Shown piece after piece: positions 23,239-30,258 of a stretch of 64,000 bases of DNA. The stretch is taken from assembly GCF_039535235.1 (NCBI RefSeq), contig NZ_BAAAWU010000001.1, positions 620,001-684,000 on the forward strand, in the 5' to 3' direction. A model generated the notes under the pieces. That model did no database searches. It saw nothing but the letters and a program-made list of their open reading frames with translations, and was not told the origin of the DNA. Source of the DNA: Streptomyces roseoviridis. GTDB lineage: Bacteria; Actinomycetota; Actinomycetes; Streptomycetales; Streptomycetaceae. Numbering within the stretch: position 1 is the stretch's first letter; every line of letters starts with the position of its first letter. The position numbers were made by a program, and so were the translations under genes.

Positions 23239-23271
23239 GGTTCACGGACGGTTCACGGACGGTTCACGGAC
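23239..23271. promoter_or_regulatory. Three tandem 11-bp repeats (GGTTCACGGAC) between divergent genes
   Basis: Perfect head-to-tail repeats spaced by one helical turn in the 87-bp gap between the FhuF-like gene and the carbonic anhydrase gene. The spacing suggests a cooperative protein-binding array, possibly controlling both genes. Confidence 0.5.
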
Positions 23272-23298
23272 TCGGACGCTCTCGGTCAGGAACCGGTC

Positions 23299-24114
23299 AT
23301 GACTCTGTCAAACCTACCGCCGGGCGGCGGCCGGCCGGACGACGCTCGGGCCATGAACTCCATGACGCCTCCCTCCGCTCCCGGCCGCCGCGGGCTGCTC
23401 GCCCTGGGGCTGGCCGGGCTCGCGACCGCCGCCGCCCCGGCCGCCCCCGCATCGGCGGCGGCGGTTCCCGCGCTCCTCCCCTCCCCCGCACGCCGATCCG
23501 GTGGCCCGGCCGGCCCTTCCGGTCCGCTCGGTCCGCTGGGTCCGCTGGGTCCGCTCGCCGGGCTCGCCGAACTCCGGGCCGGCAACGCCCGCTACACCGC
23601 GCTCCGGCAGCGTCACCCCCACGAGGACGCGGCGTGGCGCGCGAGCATAGCCGCGGCCCAGCACCCCTTCGCCGTCGTGCTCGGCTGCGTCGACTCGCGC
23701 GTCCCGCCGGAGCTCGTCTTCGACCAGGGGCTGGGCGATCTGCTGACCGTGCGCTCCGCCGGCCAGGCCCTGGACGAGGCCGTGCTCGGCTCCCTCCAGT
23801 TCGGCGTGGACGAACTGGGCGTGCGGCTGATCGTCGTCCTCGGCCACGAGCGCTGCGGGGCCGCGGCGGCCGCCGTGGAACACGTACGGACCGGAAAGCC
23901 CGTCGCGGGGCACCTGGCGCGGGTGGTCGAGGAGCTGACGCCGGCCGCGCGGTCGGCCCGGGGCCTGCCGGGCGACTGGGTGGAGAACACGGTGCGGGCG
24001 CAGGTGGACCGGGTGCGGCGCCGACTGACCCGGGACGCGGCCTTCTCCCGGGCCCTCGTGGTGGGCGCCCGGTTCGACCTGGACACCGGAGAGGTCGCTT
24101 TCCGCCCGTCCTGA
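23299..24114 (+). CDS. Exported beta-class carbonic anhydrase
   Basis: 271 residues from the ATG at 23299 (AGGAA upstream); 23353 is an alternative start. A twin-arginine-type export signal (GRRGLLALGLAGLATAAAPA ending PASAAA) is followed by a linker with GPLGPLGPLGPL. The carbonic anhydrase fold shows VVLGCVDSRVPPELVFDQGL (zinc Cys, Asp-Arg dyad), LLTVRSAGQ, and VVLGHERCGAAAAAVEH (zinc His and Cys). All three zinc ligands are present. Reversible CO2 hydration outside the membrane is expected. The signal peptide distinguishes it from the usual cytoplasmic beta enzymes. It may share the repeat array at 23239 with the FhuF-like gene. Confidence 0.88.
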   Translation: MTLSNLPPGGGRPDDARAMNSMTPPSAPGRRGLLALGLAGLATAAAPAAPASAAAVPALLPSPARRSGGPAGPSGPLGPLGPLGPLAGLAELRAGNARYTALRQRHPHEDAAWRASIAAAQHPFAVVLGCVDSRVPPELVFDQGLGDLLTVRSAGQALDEAVLGSLQFGVDELGVRLIVVLGHERCGAAAAAVEHVRTGKPVAGHLARVVEELTPAARSARGLPGDWVENTVRAQVDRVRRRLTRDAAFSRALVVGARFDLDTGEVAFRPS

Positions 24115-24229
24115 CCGGCGGGGCGTACATCCCCGGGAGTACGGGCGGGCCGCGTACTCCGTCCGCGGTACGGGTGATCGCGTTCCCGGGTACGACGACG
24201 CGGACGCCCGGAAGAGAGATCGTGGAGGT

Positions 24230-25228
24230 ATGAGCCCCCTCCTGCTGTCCGTCCTGCTCTCCCTCGTCTCCGCGGTCGCCTACGCGGCGGCGGCGATCGT
24301 GCAGGAACGGGTCGCGGCCTCGGCCGCGGGTCCGCGCTACGCCCCGCTGCGCCGGCCGGCGTGGTGGTGCGCCGTGCTGCTCAACGGTCTCGGCGCGGCC
24401 CTGCACGTCGCCGCGCTCGCGTACGGGCCGCTCAGTCTGGTCCAGCCGCTGGGCGCCCTCACCATCGTGTTCGCGCTGCCGATGGCGGCGCTGTTCGTGG
24501 GCCGCCGGGCCGGCCGTACCGCCTGGCGGGGCGCCGTCATGGCGACCGTCGGCCTGGCCGGGCTGCTCAGCGTCACGGGCGGCGACGGGCCGCGGTCGCT
24601 GTCCGACGGTGCCCGGCCGCTGCTGGCGCTGGGCACCTTCGGCGCGGTGGCGCTGCTGTTCCTGCTCGCGCACGCGGTGCGGCGGCCGGTGCTGCGCAGT
24701 GTGGTCCTCGCCGCGGCGGCCGGTGTGGCCTTCGGACTCGCCTCGGTGTTCACGAAGACGGTCGCGGAGGTGTGGAGGGCGAACGCCCCGCTGGCCGAGT
24801 GGACCAGTGTGCTGGTCCTCTCGGCGCTCGCGATCACGGGGCTGCTGCTGTCGCAGGCCTCGTACCGCGACGCGGGCCTGGCCGCACCGCTCGCCACCGT
24901 CACCGTGGTGAACCCGGTGATCGCGGCCGTCGTGGGCCTGACCCTGTTCGGCGAATCGTTCCGCTACGGGGCGGCCGGCACCGTCGCCGCGCTGATCTGC
25001 GGCGCGGTGGCGGCGGCCGGCCTGGTGGAGCTCACGGTCCACCGGATGGCGGTCGTGGACCGGCCGGGGGCCGACCGGCCGGCCCCTTCCGGGGACGCGC
25101 CGTCGGCGTCAGATCGACACGCCGCGGGCCCGGAGATAGGCCAGCGGGTCGATGTCGGACCCGTACCCGGGACCCGTACGCACCTCGAAGTGGAGATGCG
25201 GTCCGGAACTGTTGCCGGTCGACCCTGA
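24230..25228 (+). CDS. DMT-family transporter
   Basis: 332 residues with nine to ten hydrophobic helices (LLLSVLLSLVSAVAYAAAAI, GALTIVFALPMAALFVGRR, FGAVALLFLLAHAV, LVLSALAITGLLLS, LATVTVVNPVIAAVVGLTLF). The pair of repeated five-helix EamA-like halves and PLATVTVVNPVIAAVVG in the second half fit the DMT superfamily. The transported substrate is unknown. The last 40 or so residues (from DRHAAGPEIGQRVDVG) are hydrophilic and overlap the M23 hydrolase gene on the opposite strand by 120 bp. Confidence 0.85.
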   Translation: MSPLLLSVLLSLVSAVAYAAAAIVQERVAASAAGPRYAPLRRPAWWCAVLLNGLGAALHVAALAYGPLSLVQPLGALTIVFALPMAALFVGRRAGRTAWRGAVMATVGLAGLLSVTGGDGPRSLSDGARPLLALGTFGAVALLFLLAHAVRRPVLRSVVLAAAAGVAFGLASVFTKTVAEVWRANAPLAEWTSVLVLSALAITGLLLSQASYRDAGLAAPLATVTVVNPVIAAVVGLTLFGESFRYGAAGTVAALICGAVAAAGLVELTVHRMAVVDRPGADRPAPSGDAPSASDRHAAGPEIGQRVDVGPVPGTRTHLEVEMRSGTVAGRP

Positions 25229-26596
25229 ACGCCCGATCCGCTGCCCGGTGTTGACCCGCTGCCCCTCACGCACGGTGAGGGCGGACAGGTGGGCGTACTG
25301 GCTGTAGCGCCCGTCCTGGTGGCGGATGACCACCTCGTATCCGTAGGCGCCGGCCCATCCGGCCGAGACGACCCGGCCGGTGGCCACGGCCCGCACCGAG
25401 GTGCCGGTGGGGACGGGGAAGTCGACGCCCGTGTGGTAGCCGCTGGACCAGGAGGAGCCCTGCTTGCGGTAGCGCGTCCCGATGTCGCCGTCGGCGACGG
25501 GCGAGGTGAAGCCGGCGGCGGGCGGCTTCGGCGCGGGCCTGGCGGCCGGCCGGGCCGCGGGCTTTGTGGCCGGCCGGGCCGGGGGCTTGGCGACGGGCTT
25601 CGCCACGGGCCTGGCGGGTGGCTTGACCGAGGGCTTCGCGGCGGGCTCGGTGACGGGCCGGGGCGCGGGGCGGTGGACCGGCTGCGCGGCGGGGCGGGTG
25701 GGCGCCGGCTTGGCGGCGGGCGGAGTGGACGGCCTCGCCGTGGGCGCGGTGGAGGTCTTCGCACCGGGCGCCGTGGGCGGCTTCGCCGTCGTCCTGGGCT
25801 TGGGCGTCTGCTTCGGGAGCTGCTTCGGCGGGGTGGACGGCCGGGCGTCCGGCTTCGGCTGCGGTCGCACGTCGGGCCGGGCGGAGGGCGCGGCCGGGGC
25901 GGCGATGCGCAGGGTGAGGCGCTGGCCGGGGTGGATCAGGTCGGGGTCGGTGCCGACCACCGTGCGGTTGGCCTCGTACAGCCGGGGCCAACCGCCCCGT
26001 ACGTGCTGCTCGCGGGCGATCTTCGACAGGGAGTCGCCGGGGGTCACCGTGTACATCTCGCGGACGGTCGGCACGGTGGTCGGGCTCGCGGGCGCTCCCC
26101 CGCCGGCCGGACCGGTCCGCTGGACGGGTAACGCGGCCTGCGCCAAGGGGCGGACACCCGCCGTCTGGGCGGCGGTCCCGGAGGGCCGGTCACCACGGTC
26201 GGGCCCGTCGCTTTCGCGTGCGGCGTCGAGTCCGGCGCGAGGGGCGCAGGCCGCCCAGGCGCCGGGCCCCTGGCCCTTGAGCACGCGCTCGGCGACGGCG
26301 ATCTGCTGGTCCTTGGAGGCGAGGTCGGCGCGCGGGGCGAAGTGGGTGCCGCCGTAGCGCTCCCAGGTGGCCTGTGTGAACTGCAGACCGCCGAAGTAGC
26401 CGTTGCCGGTGTTGATCTGCCAGTTGGACGAGGACTCGCAGGAGGCGAGCTTCTCCCACACGTCCAGCGAGGCGGCCTGTGCCGTGCCCGCGCCGATCAG
26501 CGGCAGGGCCATGCCCGCACCACCGGCGGTGACGGTGAGCGAGGCACGGTTGATCCGGCTCGGCTGGTACCGGCGGTGTTTCCCGCGTACGGCCAT
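25109..26596 (-). CDS. Rpf-LysM-M23 cell wall hydrolase (resuscitation-promoting-factor-like)
   Basis: 495 residues from MAVRGKHRRYQPSRINRASL. A signal peptide ends GAGTAQA. The Rpf/transglycosylase-like domain spans about 42-115: LDVWEKLASCESSSNWQINT (catalytic Glu after Cys), GNGYFGGLQFTQATWERYGG. LysM lies at about 183-232 (MYTVTPGDSLSKIAREQHV, LIHPGQRLTLRI). A Lys/Pro/Ala linker of about 150 residues spans the wall. The M23 domain lies at about 385-490: SSGYHTGVDFPVPTGTSV (HxxxD zinc ligands) and SGPHLHFEVRTG (HxH). Glycan and peptide bond cleavage are thus combined, fitting spore germination or hyphal growth. No recognisable c-di-AMP riboswitch is seen upstream. Confidence 0.9.
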   Translation of the reverse strand: MAVRGKHRRYQPSRINRASLTVTAGGAGMALPLIGAGTAQAASLDVWEKLASCESSSNWQINTGNGYFGGLQFTQATWERYGGTHFAPRADLASKDQQIAVAERVLKGQGPGAWAACAPRAGLDAARESDGPDRGDRPSGTAAQTAGVRPLAQAALPVQRTGPAGGGAPASPTTVPTVREMYTVTPGDSLSKIAREQHVRGGWPRLYEANRTVVGTDPDLIHPGQRLTLRIAAPAAPSARPDVRPQPKPDARPSTPPKQLPKQTPKPRTTAKPPTAPGAKTSTAPTARPSTPPAAKPAPTRPAAQPVHRPAPRPVTEPAAKPSVKPPARPVAKPVAKPPARPATKPAARPAARPAPKPPAAGFTSPVADGDIGTRYRKQGSSWSSGYHTGVDFPVPTGTSVRAVATGRVVSAGWAGAYGYEVVIRHQDGRYSQYAHLSALTVREGQRVNTGQRIGRSGSTGNSSGPHLHFEVRTGPGYGSDIDPLAYLRARGVSI

Positions 26597-26701
26597 GGGC
26601 CCCCCTCGAACGCATCGGCAGTCGCCCACGGTAGGGGCGGGCAACCGTGCGTGACAAGGGCTTCGGGGCAATCCCCCGCCGCTTCCGTCACCTCCCCCGG
26701 G

Positions 26702-26911
26702 TCACACCCCGGCGGGACCCGGCTGGGGCTGCGGTTCCGGCTCGGGCACGGGCGTCGGATCCGGCGGCGGTACGGGGCTGGGCGGAGGCACGGGGCTCGG
26801 CGGCGGTACGGGGCTGGGCGGAGGCACGGGGCTCGGCGGGGGCACCGGCGCCGGACCGGGCGGCGGCGTGGGCGACGGCGGCACGGGGTCGGGGACGGGA
26901 GGCTGGGTCAT
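26702..26911 (-). CDS. 69-residue proline-rich repeat protein
   Basis: Starts with ATG at 26911, six bases after GGAG. The protein is MTQPPVPDPVPPSPTPPPGP, then four copies of the hexad PVPPPS encoded by alternating 18-bp units, then PDPTPVPEPEPQPQPGPAGV. It has no hydrophobic segment or signal. The regular repeat could be coding low complexity or a spurious frame in repetitive DNA. The ribosome binding site and clean stop favour a gene. Confidence 0.45.
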   Translation of the reverse strand: MTQPPVPDPVPPSPTPPPGPAPVPPPSPVPPPSPVPPPSPVPPPSPVPPPDPTPVPEPEPQPQPGPAGV

Positions 26912-26997
26912 GACGCGCTCCGGCACTCGGGGACGGGTTTCGGCTCAAGCTTCACCCGGTCCGTGTGCCCCCGCCCCCAGGACCCATTCATTCGGGT

Positions 26998-27022
26998 GGC
27001 GCGCCCGGCGGGCGGGCGCGCC
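26998..27022. terminator. Probable terminator of panD
   Basis: 9-bp perfect stem (GGCGCGCCC/GGGCGCGCC) with a 7-nt loop, just past the panD stop at 27031. Confidence 0.6.
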
Positions 27023-27030
27023 GGTGCGGC

Positions 27031-27456
27031 TCAGACCTGCGCGGGGACCGCGTGCGGCGGGCGGACGGTGTCGCTGCCCGGCACGGGGGCCGAAGGGTCG
27101 CCGCCGAGGTCCACGATCCGGTTGTCGGCGTCGACGTGCACCACGCGCGGCACGAGGCTGCGCGCCTCGGCGTCCGTCACCTGCGCGTAGCTGATGAGGA
27201 TGACGAGGTCACCGGGGTGCACGAGATGGGCGGCCGCCCCGTTGATCCCGATGACGCCGGAGCCGCGCTCCCCCTCGATGACGTACGTCTCCAGGCGGGC
27301 GCCGTTGTCGATGTCGACGATGTGCACCAGCTCGCCGGGCAGCAGGTCGGCGGCCTCCATCAGCTCGGCGTCGATCGTCACGGAGCCGACGTAGTGGAGG
27401 TCGGCCTGGGTGACGGTGGCACGGTGGATCTTGGACTTGAACATGGTGCGCAGCAT
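27031..27456 (-). CDS. panD: Aspartate 1-decarboxylase
   Basis: 141 residues. PanD makes beta-alanine for pantothenate by decarboxylating aspartate, using a pyruvoyl group formed by self-cleavage at Gly24-Ser25 ([11 protein letters not shown] is intact). Other conserved features are [36 protein letters not shown] (Arg and Tyr of the active site) and [20 protein letters not shown]. The length is normal. The ATG follows AGGAG. Codons 2-10 contain the left copy of a 26-bp repeat that recurs at 35005-35030, so the gene appears to have been re-formed by insertion of the adjoining island, which now supplies its promoter. A leader hairpin and a TAGGGT -10-like element at 27513-27518 lie upstream. 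Confidence 0.95.
   Translation of the reverse strand: MLRTMFKSKIHRATVTQADLHYVGSVTIDAELMEAADLLPGELVHIVDIDNGARLETYVIEGERGSGVIGINGAAAHLVHPGDLVILISYAQVTDAEARSLVPRVVHVDADNRIVDLGGDPSAPVPGSDTVRPPHAVPAQV
27427..27452. repeat. Left 26-bp attachment-site-like repeat (attL)
   Basis: Identical to 35005-35030; begins GATCTTGGACTTGAACATGG on the plus strand. It lies within codons 2-10 of panD. Confidence 0.85.
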
Positions 27457-27483
27457 GTTGGACTCCTGGGTGACGGCTCCCTG

Positions 27484-27518
27484 CCTGCTTTGTGCAGGTC
27501 AAAGGCGGTATCACCCTA
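27484..27518 (-). promoter_or_regulatory. panD promoter/leader with small hairpin
   Basis: Read on the minus strand: TAGGGT (27513-27518) as a -10-like hexamer, then TTTGACCTGC and a CCTGC-loop-GCAGG hairpin (27484-27498), then the ribosome binding site AGGAG. The duplicate region at 35064-35102 keeps TACGGT and the same stem with a different loop, so these elements appear conserved in both panD leaders. Confidence 0.5.
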
Positions 27519-27668
27519 CAACTGGCACGCGCCTGAGACGAAGATTGTGAGCAACATCGCTTCACTCCATGTAGGGCGCTCCCTGCCTGCGCTTCCCTGC
27601 GAACAGCCTGTTGCACCATCGCCGACCACGCACCTGTCTGAACAGCCGTCTCGTAAGGTGCGTGAACT

Positions 27669-27690
27669 GATGCTGACCAGATGCTGACTT
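27669..27690. repeat. Arm-type-like repeat near the left island end
   Basis: GATGCTGACC-AGATG-CTGACTT contains two TGCTGAC words. A near copy, GATGCTGACC-GTTTG-CTGATCT, occurs at 34937-34958 in the same orientation just inside the other end. Paired TGCTGAC words near att sites resemble recombinase arm sites of actinobacterial elements (inference). Confidence 0.5.
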
Positions 27691-28078
27691 ATCTGACGAT
27701 GCGCCAGGTACGCACTTCGTACGGCACGGAGCCACCCTCCACATCGACCGGGAAGTCGTTGAACGCACCTGGCATCCCGGGGCTTCACCCGGTCCCAAAC
27801 AATAGGCGGTGGGGTGGTCCCAAGGACTCGCTGATGCTCCACAGGCACCTGGCCGCGACTACGGGTTACCCCGCCCCGAGCTGAAAGCCGTGATTCACTG
27901 ACACGACCCGCCGCCTCGGTGGGGAGCACACAAGCTGGGCAGCCTTGTGGTTCAAACCAAGCGTGGCTCCCGACTGTGACCGATCGATCGCGGCGGCTAC
28001 CACCTGTTGGGCAGCTGCGTTCCGACTGTCTGCCCAGACTGCTACTCCGAGCCGCAAGGCAACGAAAAGGAGAAGGCA

Positions 28079-28597
28079 GTGGAAGGATCCGAACCGCAGA
28101 ACGTCCCGCTGTCCGCCTCAACAGCCACTGGCGTTCCCCCAAGTGGCGAAACCAGGATGTTCGTCGAGGTTCAGCGTGCGGATACAAAAGCGACAGCGCT
28201 GTGCGGAGTCACTGGTGCATTGCTTGCGATCACGGCAGGGACGGCCCTGTCCACACCTGTCAGCTCGTCGCGCGTGCTCAGTGTGGCTGTGGCATTGGTG
28301 GGCACGCTGGTCGGGGCAGCCCTGGTATCAGCCTTGACGGCACTGCGCCCCATCTTCCCGAAGGACGACGGGCTCGTTTGGCGTGAGGATTTCGTCGGCG
28401 GAGGCACCGGAAGCAGGCACGCGTCGGCATCCGGCCCACGACGCCCGGTGAACTGCTCCGAGTTGCCGGAACGTGAGGCCGCTCTGACCACCCTCGCGCG
28501 CCGAAAGTTCCGGGCGATCCGGGTGGCCGTCGATCTCACTGTGGCCGCAGTCAGTGTGGCCGGATTAGCCCTGTTGCTCACCTTCCTCATGTCTTGA
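28079..28597 (+). CDS. Pycsar-effector-like (PycTM/DUF5706-type) membrane protein
   Basis: 172 residues from the GTG at 28079, preceded by AAAGGAG; an upstream in-frame ATG at 28007 is less likely. After a hydrophilic N-terminus, MFVEVQRADTKATALCGVTG leads into TM1, followed by TM2 (VLSVAVALVGTLVGAALVSA), a soluble segment, then a helix LTTLARRKFRAIRVAVDLTV running into TM3 (AAVSVAGLALLLTFLMS). The ADTKA word followed by a TM hairpin is the hallmark I recall for the Pycsar effector PycTM, which disrupts the membrane when it binds cyclic UMP or CMP. The next genes encode a cNMP-binding protein and a cyclase-like protein, consistent with that role. Assignment is by motif only. Confidence 0.65.
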   Translation: MEGSEPQNVPLSASTATGVPPSGETRMFVEVQRADTKATALCGVTGALLAITAGTALSTPVSSSRVLSVAVALVGTLVGAALVSALTALRPIFPKDDGLVWREDFVGGGTGSRHASASGPRRPVNCSELPEREAALTTLARRKFRAIRVAVDLTVAAVSVAGLALLLTFLMS

Positions 28598-28639
28598 AAA
28601 TCTCACCCTCTGTGGGTTGGTCCCTACGTTTGGGGGGAT

Positions 28640-29299
28640 ATGTATCAGTCGCACATGGCAGTGATCGGCCAGAGTCTGTGGTCGCAGTTGCGTGAGCTCG
28701 CCCCCATGCGGGTGCGCCCGGCCCGCAGCGTCCTCCTACGGCAGGGGGATCCCGGCACCCATGTGGTCCTGCTGGCTTCGGGCTCGACCCTCGTGACGCT
28801 GACGGGGCCGAACGGAGAACGGGCCCTGCTCGCGGTACGCGGGCCCGGTGAGCTGCTCGGCGAACTGGCCGTCCTGGATGCGCGGCCCCGCTCTGCTTCT
28901 GTGATCGCCGCGGAACCCTGCCGCGTGCACCTCATTCCGGCCCTCCAATTCCTTTCCTTCGTCGAGAGCAACGGCCTGCTCAACCCGTTGCTGCGCCATG
29001 CGATCGCGCGGGTCAGGGAGTCCGAGACCGTCAGGCTCGAACTCGCCACCGCGTGTGTTCCCGTACGCCTGGCCAGCGCCCTGAGCCGGCTCGTGGATGC
29101 GGCTACGACGAATCGACCGGCGGTCAGTGTCCGACTGACTCAAGAAGAGCTCTCCCAGATGATCGGTGCGTCCCGCAACGCAGTCGGTGCAGCGATCAAG
29201 CCCTGGCGGGAAGAGGGCTGGTTGGAGACGGATCCGGGCGGCGGACTGTTGATCCACGACATCACATCGATCGCGACCCACGCCCGCAGCGCAATGTGA
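28640..29299 (+). CDS. Crp/Fnr-family cyclic-nucleotide-binding regulator
   Basis: 219 residues. The N-terminal cNMP-binding barrel (about 15-125) includes LLRQGDPGTHVVLLASGSTL and the phosphate-binding cassette PGELLGELAVLDARPRSASV, which keeps the Glu, Arg and Ser that hold cAMP in classic CRP. A dimer helix follows (RHAIARVRESETVRLELATA). The winged HTH is at about 165-215 (RLTQEELSQMIGASRNAVGA, WREEGWLETDPGGGLLI). It could bind the product of the cyclase-like gene 106 bp downstream and control the island operon. The start at 28640 is taken because GGGGGGA precedes it; Met6 at 28655 is possible. Confidence 0.88.
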   Translation: MYQSHMAVIGQSLWSQLRELAPMRVRPARSVLLRQGDPGTHVVLLASGSTLVTLTGPNGERALLAVRGPGELLGELAVLDARPRSASVIAAEPCRVHLIPALQFLSFVESNGLLNPLLRHAIARVRESETVRLELATACVPVRLASALSRLVDAATTNRPAVSVRLTQEELSQMIGASRNAVGAAIKPWREEGWLETDPGGGLLIHDITSIATHARSAM

Positions 29300-29404
29300 C
29301 CGGCCGCACCCGGATGGTGCCCAGTAGTGGGCACCAAGGCGTGTCGGGGCCGATCAGCATGGGGCACTCAATCCCTCCGTCGTGACCGAAAGGTCGGTGA
29401 CAGC

Positions 29405-30208
29405 ATGCCCCTTGCCCCGCCGTCGTCCCCCGATGTCCCTCCGGAGCAGGCGCTCCTGGCCGTGGACATGCAGGGGTACAGCCAGATCCCGGAAGCAAAG
29501 ATGGCACCGGTCCGCTCGGACTTGGACGACGTCCTCACCAATGTGCTGGCCCACGTTGGACTGCAGGACCCCCGAGACCGGACCGGTGCATTCAAGGACA
29601 CCGGTGACGGCGCCATCTTCGTCATGCCAGCCAAGGACATCGCAAGGCTGGTCGACCCACTGCTGGAGCACCTGCACGCAGCGCTCGTCCGGTACGACCG
29701 TGAACGGCTATCCAGCGCTCCGGCGATCCGATTGCGTGCTGCTCTGCACGTCGGACCGCTCTCCCTGCCTGACCACCGTGGCGACGCCATCAACGAGGTG
29801 TGCCGACTGCTCGACAGCCAGGTGGTGCGCGCCGGCCTCACCGCGGCCAGGGAACACCGGGGCGGCTTTCTGGCCGCCGTCGTCTCAGAGGCGGCGTTCC
29901 GGCGGACCGTCCGTGCGGGACGCACGCCGGACCTCGACGAGGAACACTTCCTCCGCGCCATGGCGCGGGTACACGGCAAGGCGTTCGAGGAGCCGTGCTG
30001 GCTCTTCGTACCCCAGATGACACCGCGAGCCCTCGCCCCGCTGATCAACCCGGAGCCACCCGGAGGTAGCGGTGGAAAAGCTTCGCCGACGTCGTTGGCC
30101 GACCCGAATAACCCGCCCGGCGCCGTCTTCCAGTTCAACGGCGAAATGACCGACACCACCGTGATCAACAAGGTCGGAACCATGCGCATCGACCGGCGCC
30201 GGATCTGA
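29405..30208 (+). CDS. Class III nucleotide cyclase-like protein
   Basis: 267 residues from the ATG at 29405. The fold and residues match class III cyclases: LLAVDMQGYSQ (first metal Asp), TGAFKDTGDGAIFVMP (Lys in the purine-selecting position, then GD with the second metal Asp), IRLRAALHVGPL, and HRGDAINEVCRLLDSQVV (transition-state Asn and, four residues on, Arg). After the core come LAAVVSEAAFRRTV and CWLFVPQ. The C-terminal 45 residues (NNPPGAVFQFNGEMTDTTVI, NKVGTMRIDRRRI) form a separate short segment. All catalytic positions look filled, so an active cyclase is plausible; base specificity (A, G, C or U) cannot be read off. It lies in line between the Crp gene and the NTPase gene. Confidence 0.72.
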   Translation: MPLAPPSSPDVPPEQALLAVDMQGYSQIPEAKMAPVRSDLDDVLTNVLAHVGLQDPRDRTGAFKDTGDGAIFVMPAKDIARLVDPLLEHLHAALVRYDRERLSSAPAIRLRAALHVGPLSLPDHRGDAINEVCRLLDSQVVRAGLTAAREHRGGFLAAVVSEAAFRRTVRAGRTPDLDEEHFLRAMARVHGKAFEEPCWLFVPQMTPRALAPLINPEPPGGSGGKASPTSLADPNNPPGAVFQFNGEMTDTTVINKVGTMRIDRRRI

Positions 30209-30258
30209 CCGTCCCGTGCCCTCGTACCCGCGCCGCACCGAAAGGAACCAGAGAACAC

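Larger units (their letters stand above)
27457..28078. other. Left island flank without genes
   Basis: About 620 bp containing the panD promoter/leader and the repeated arm-like site at 27669-27690, then sequence of lower GC without a recognisable gene. The promoter of the PycTM-like gene is presumably here; AAAGGAG at 28065-28071 is its ribosome binding site. Confidence 0.5.

Noticed and set aside
26597..26701. c-di-AMP (ydaO-type) riboswitch upstream of the Rpf-like gene
   Set aside because: Such switches often precede rpf-type genes in Streptomyces, but the 105-bp leader is too short and lacks the conserved motifs.
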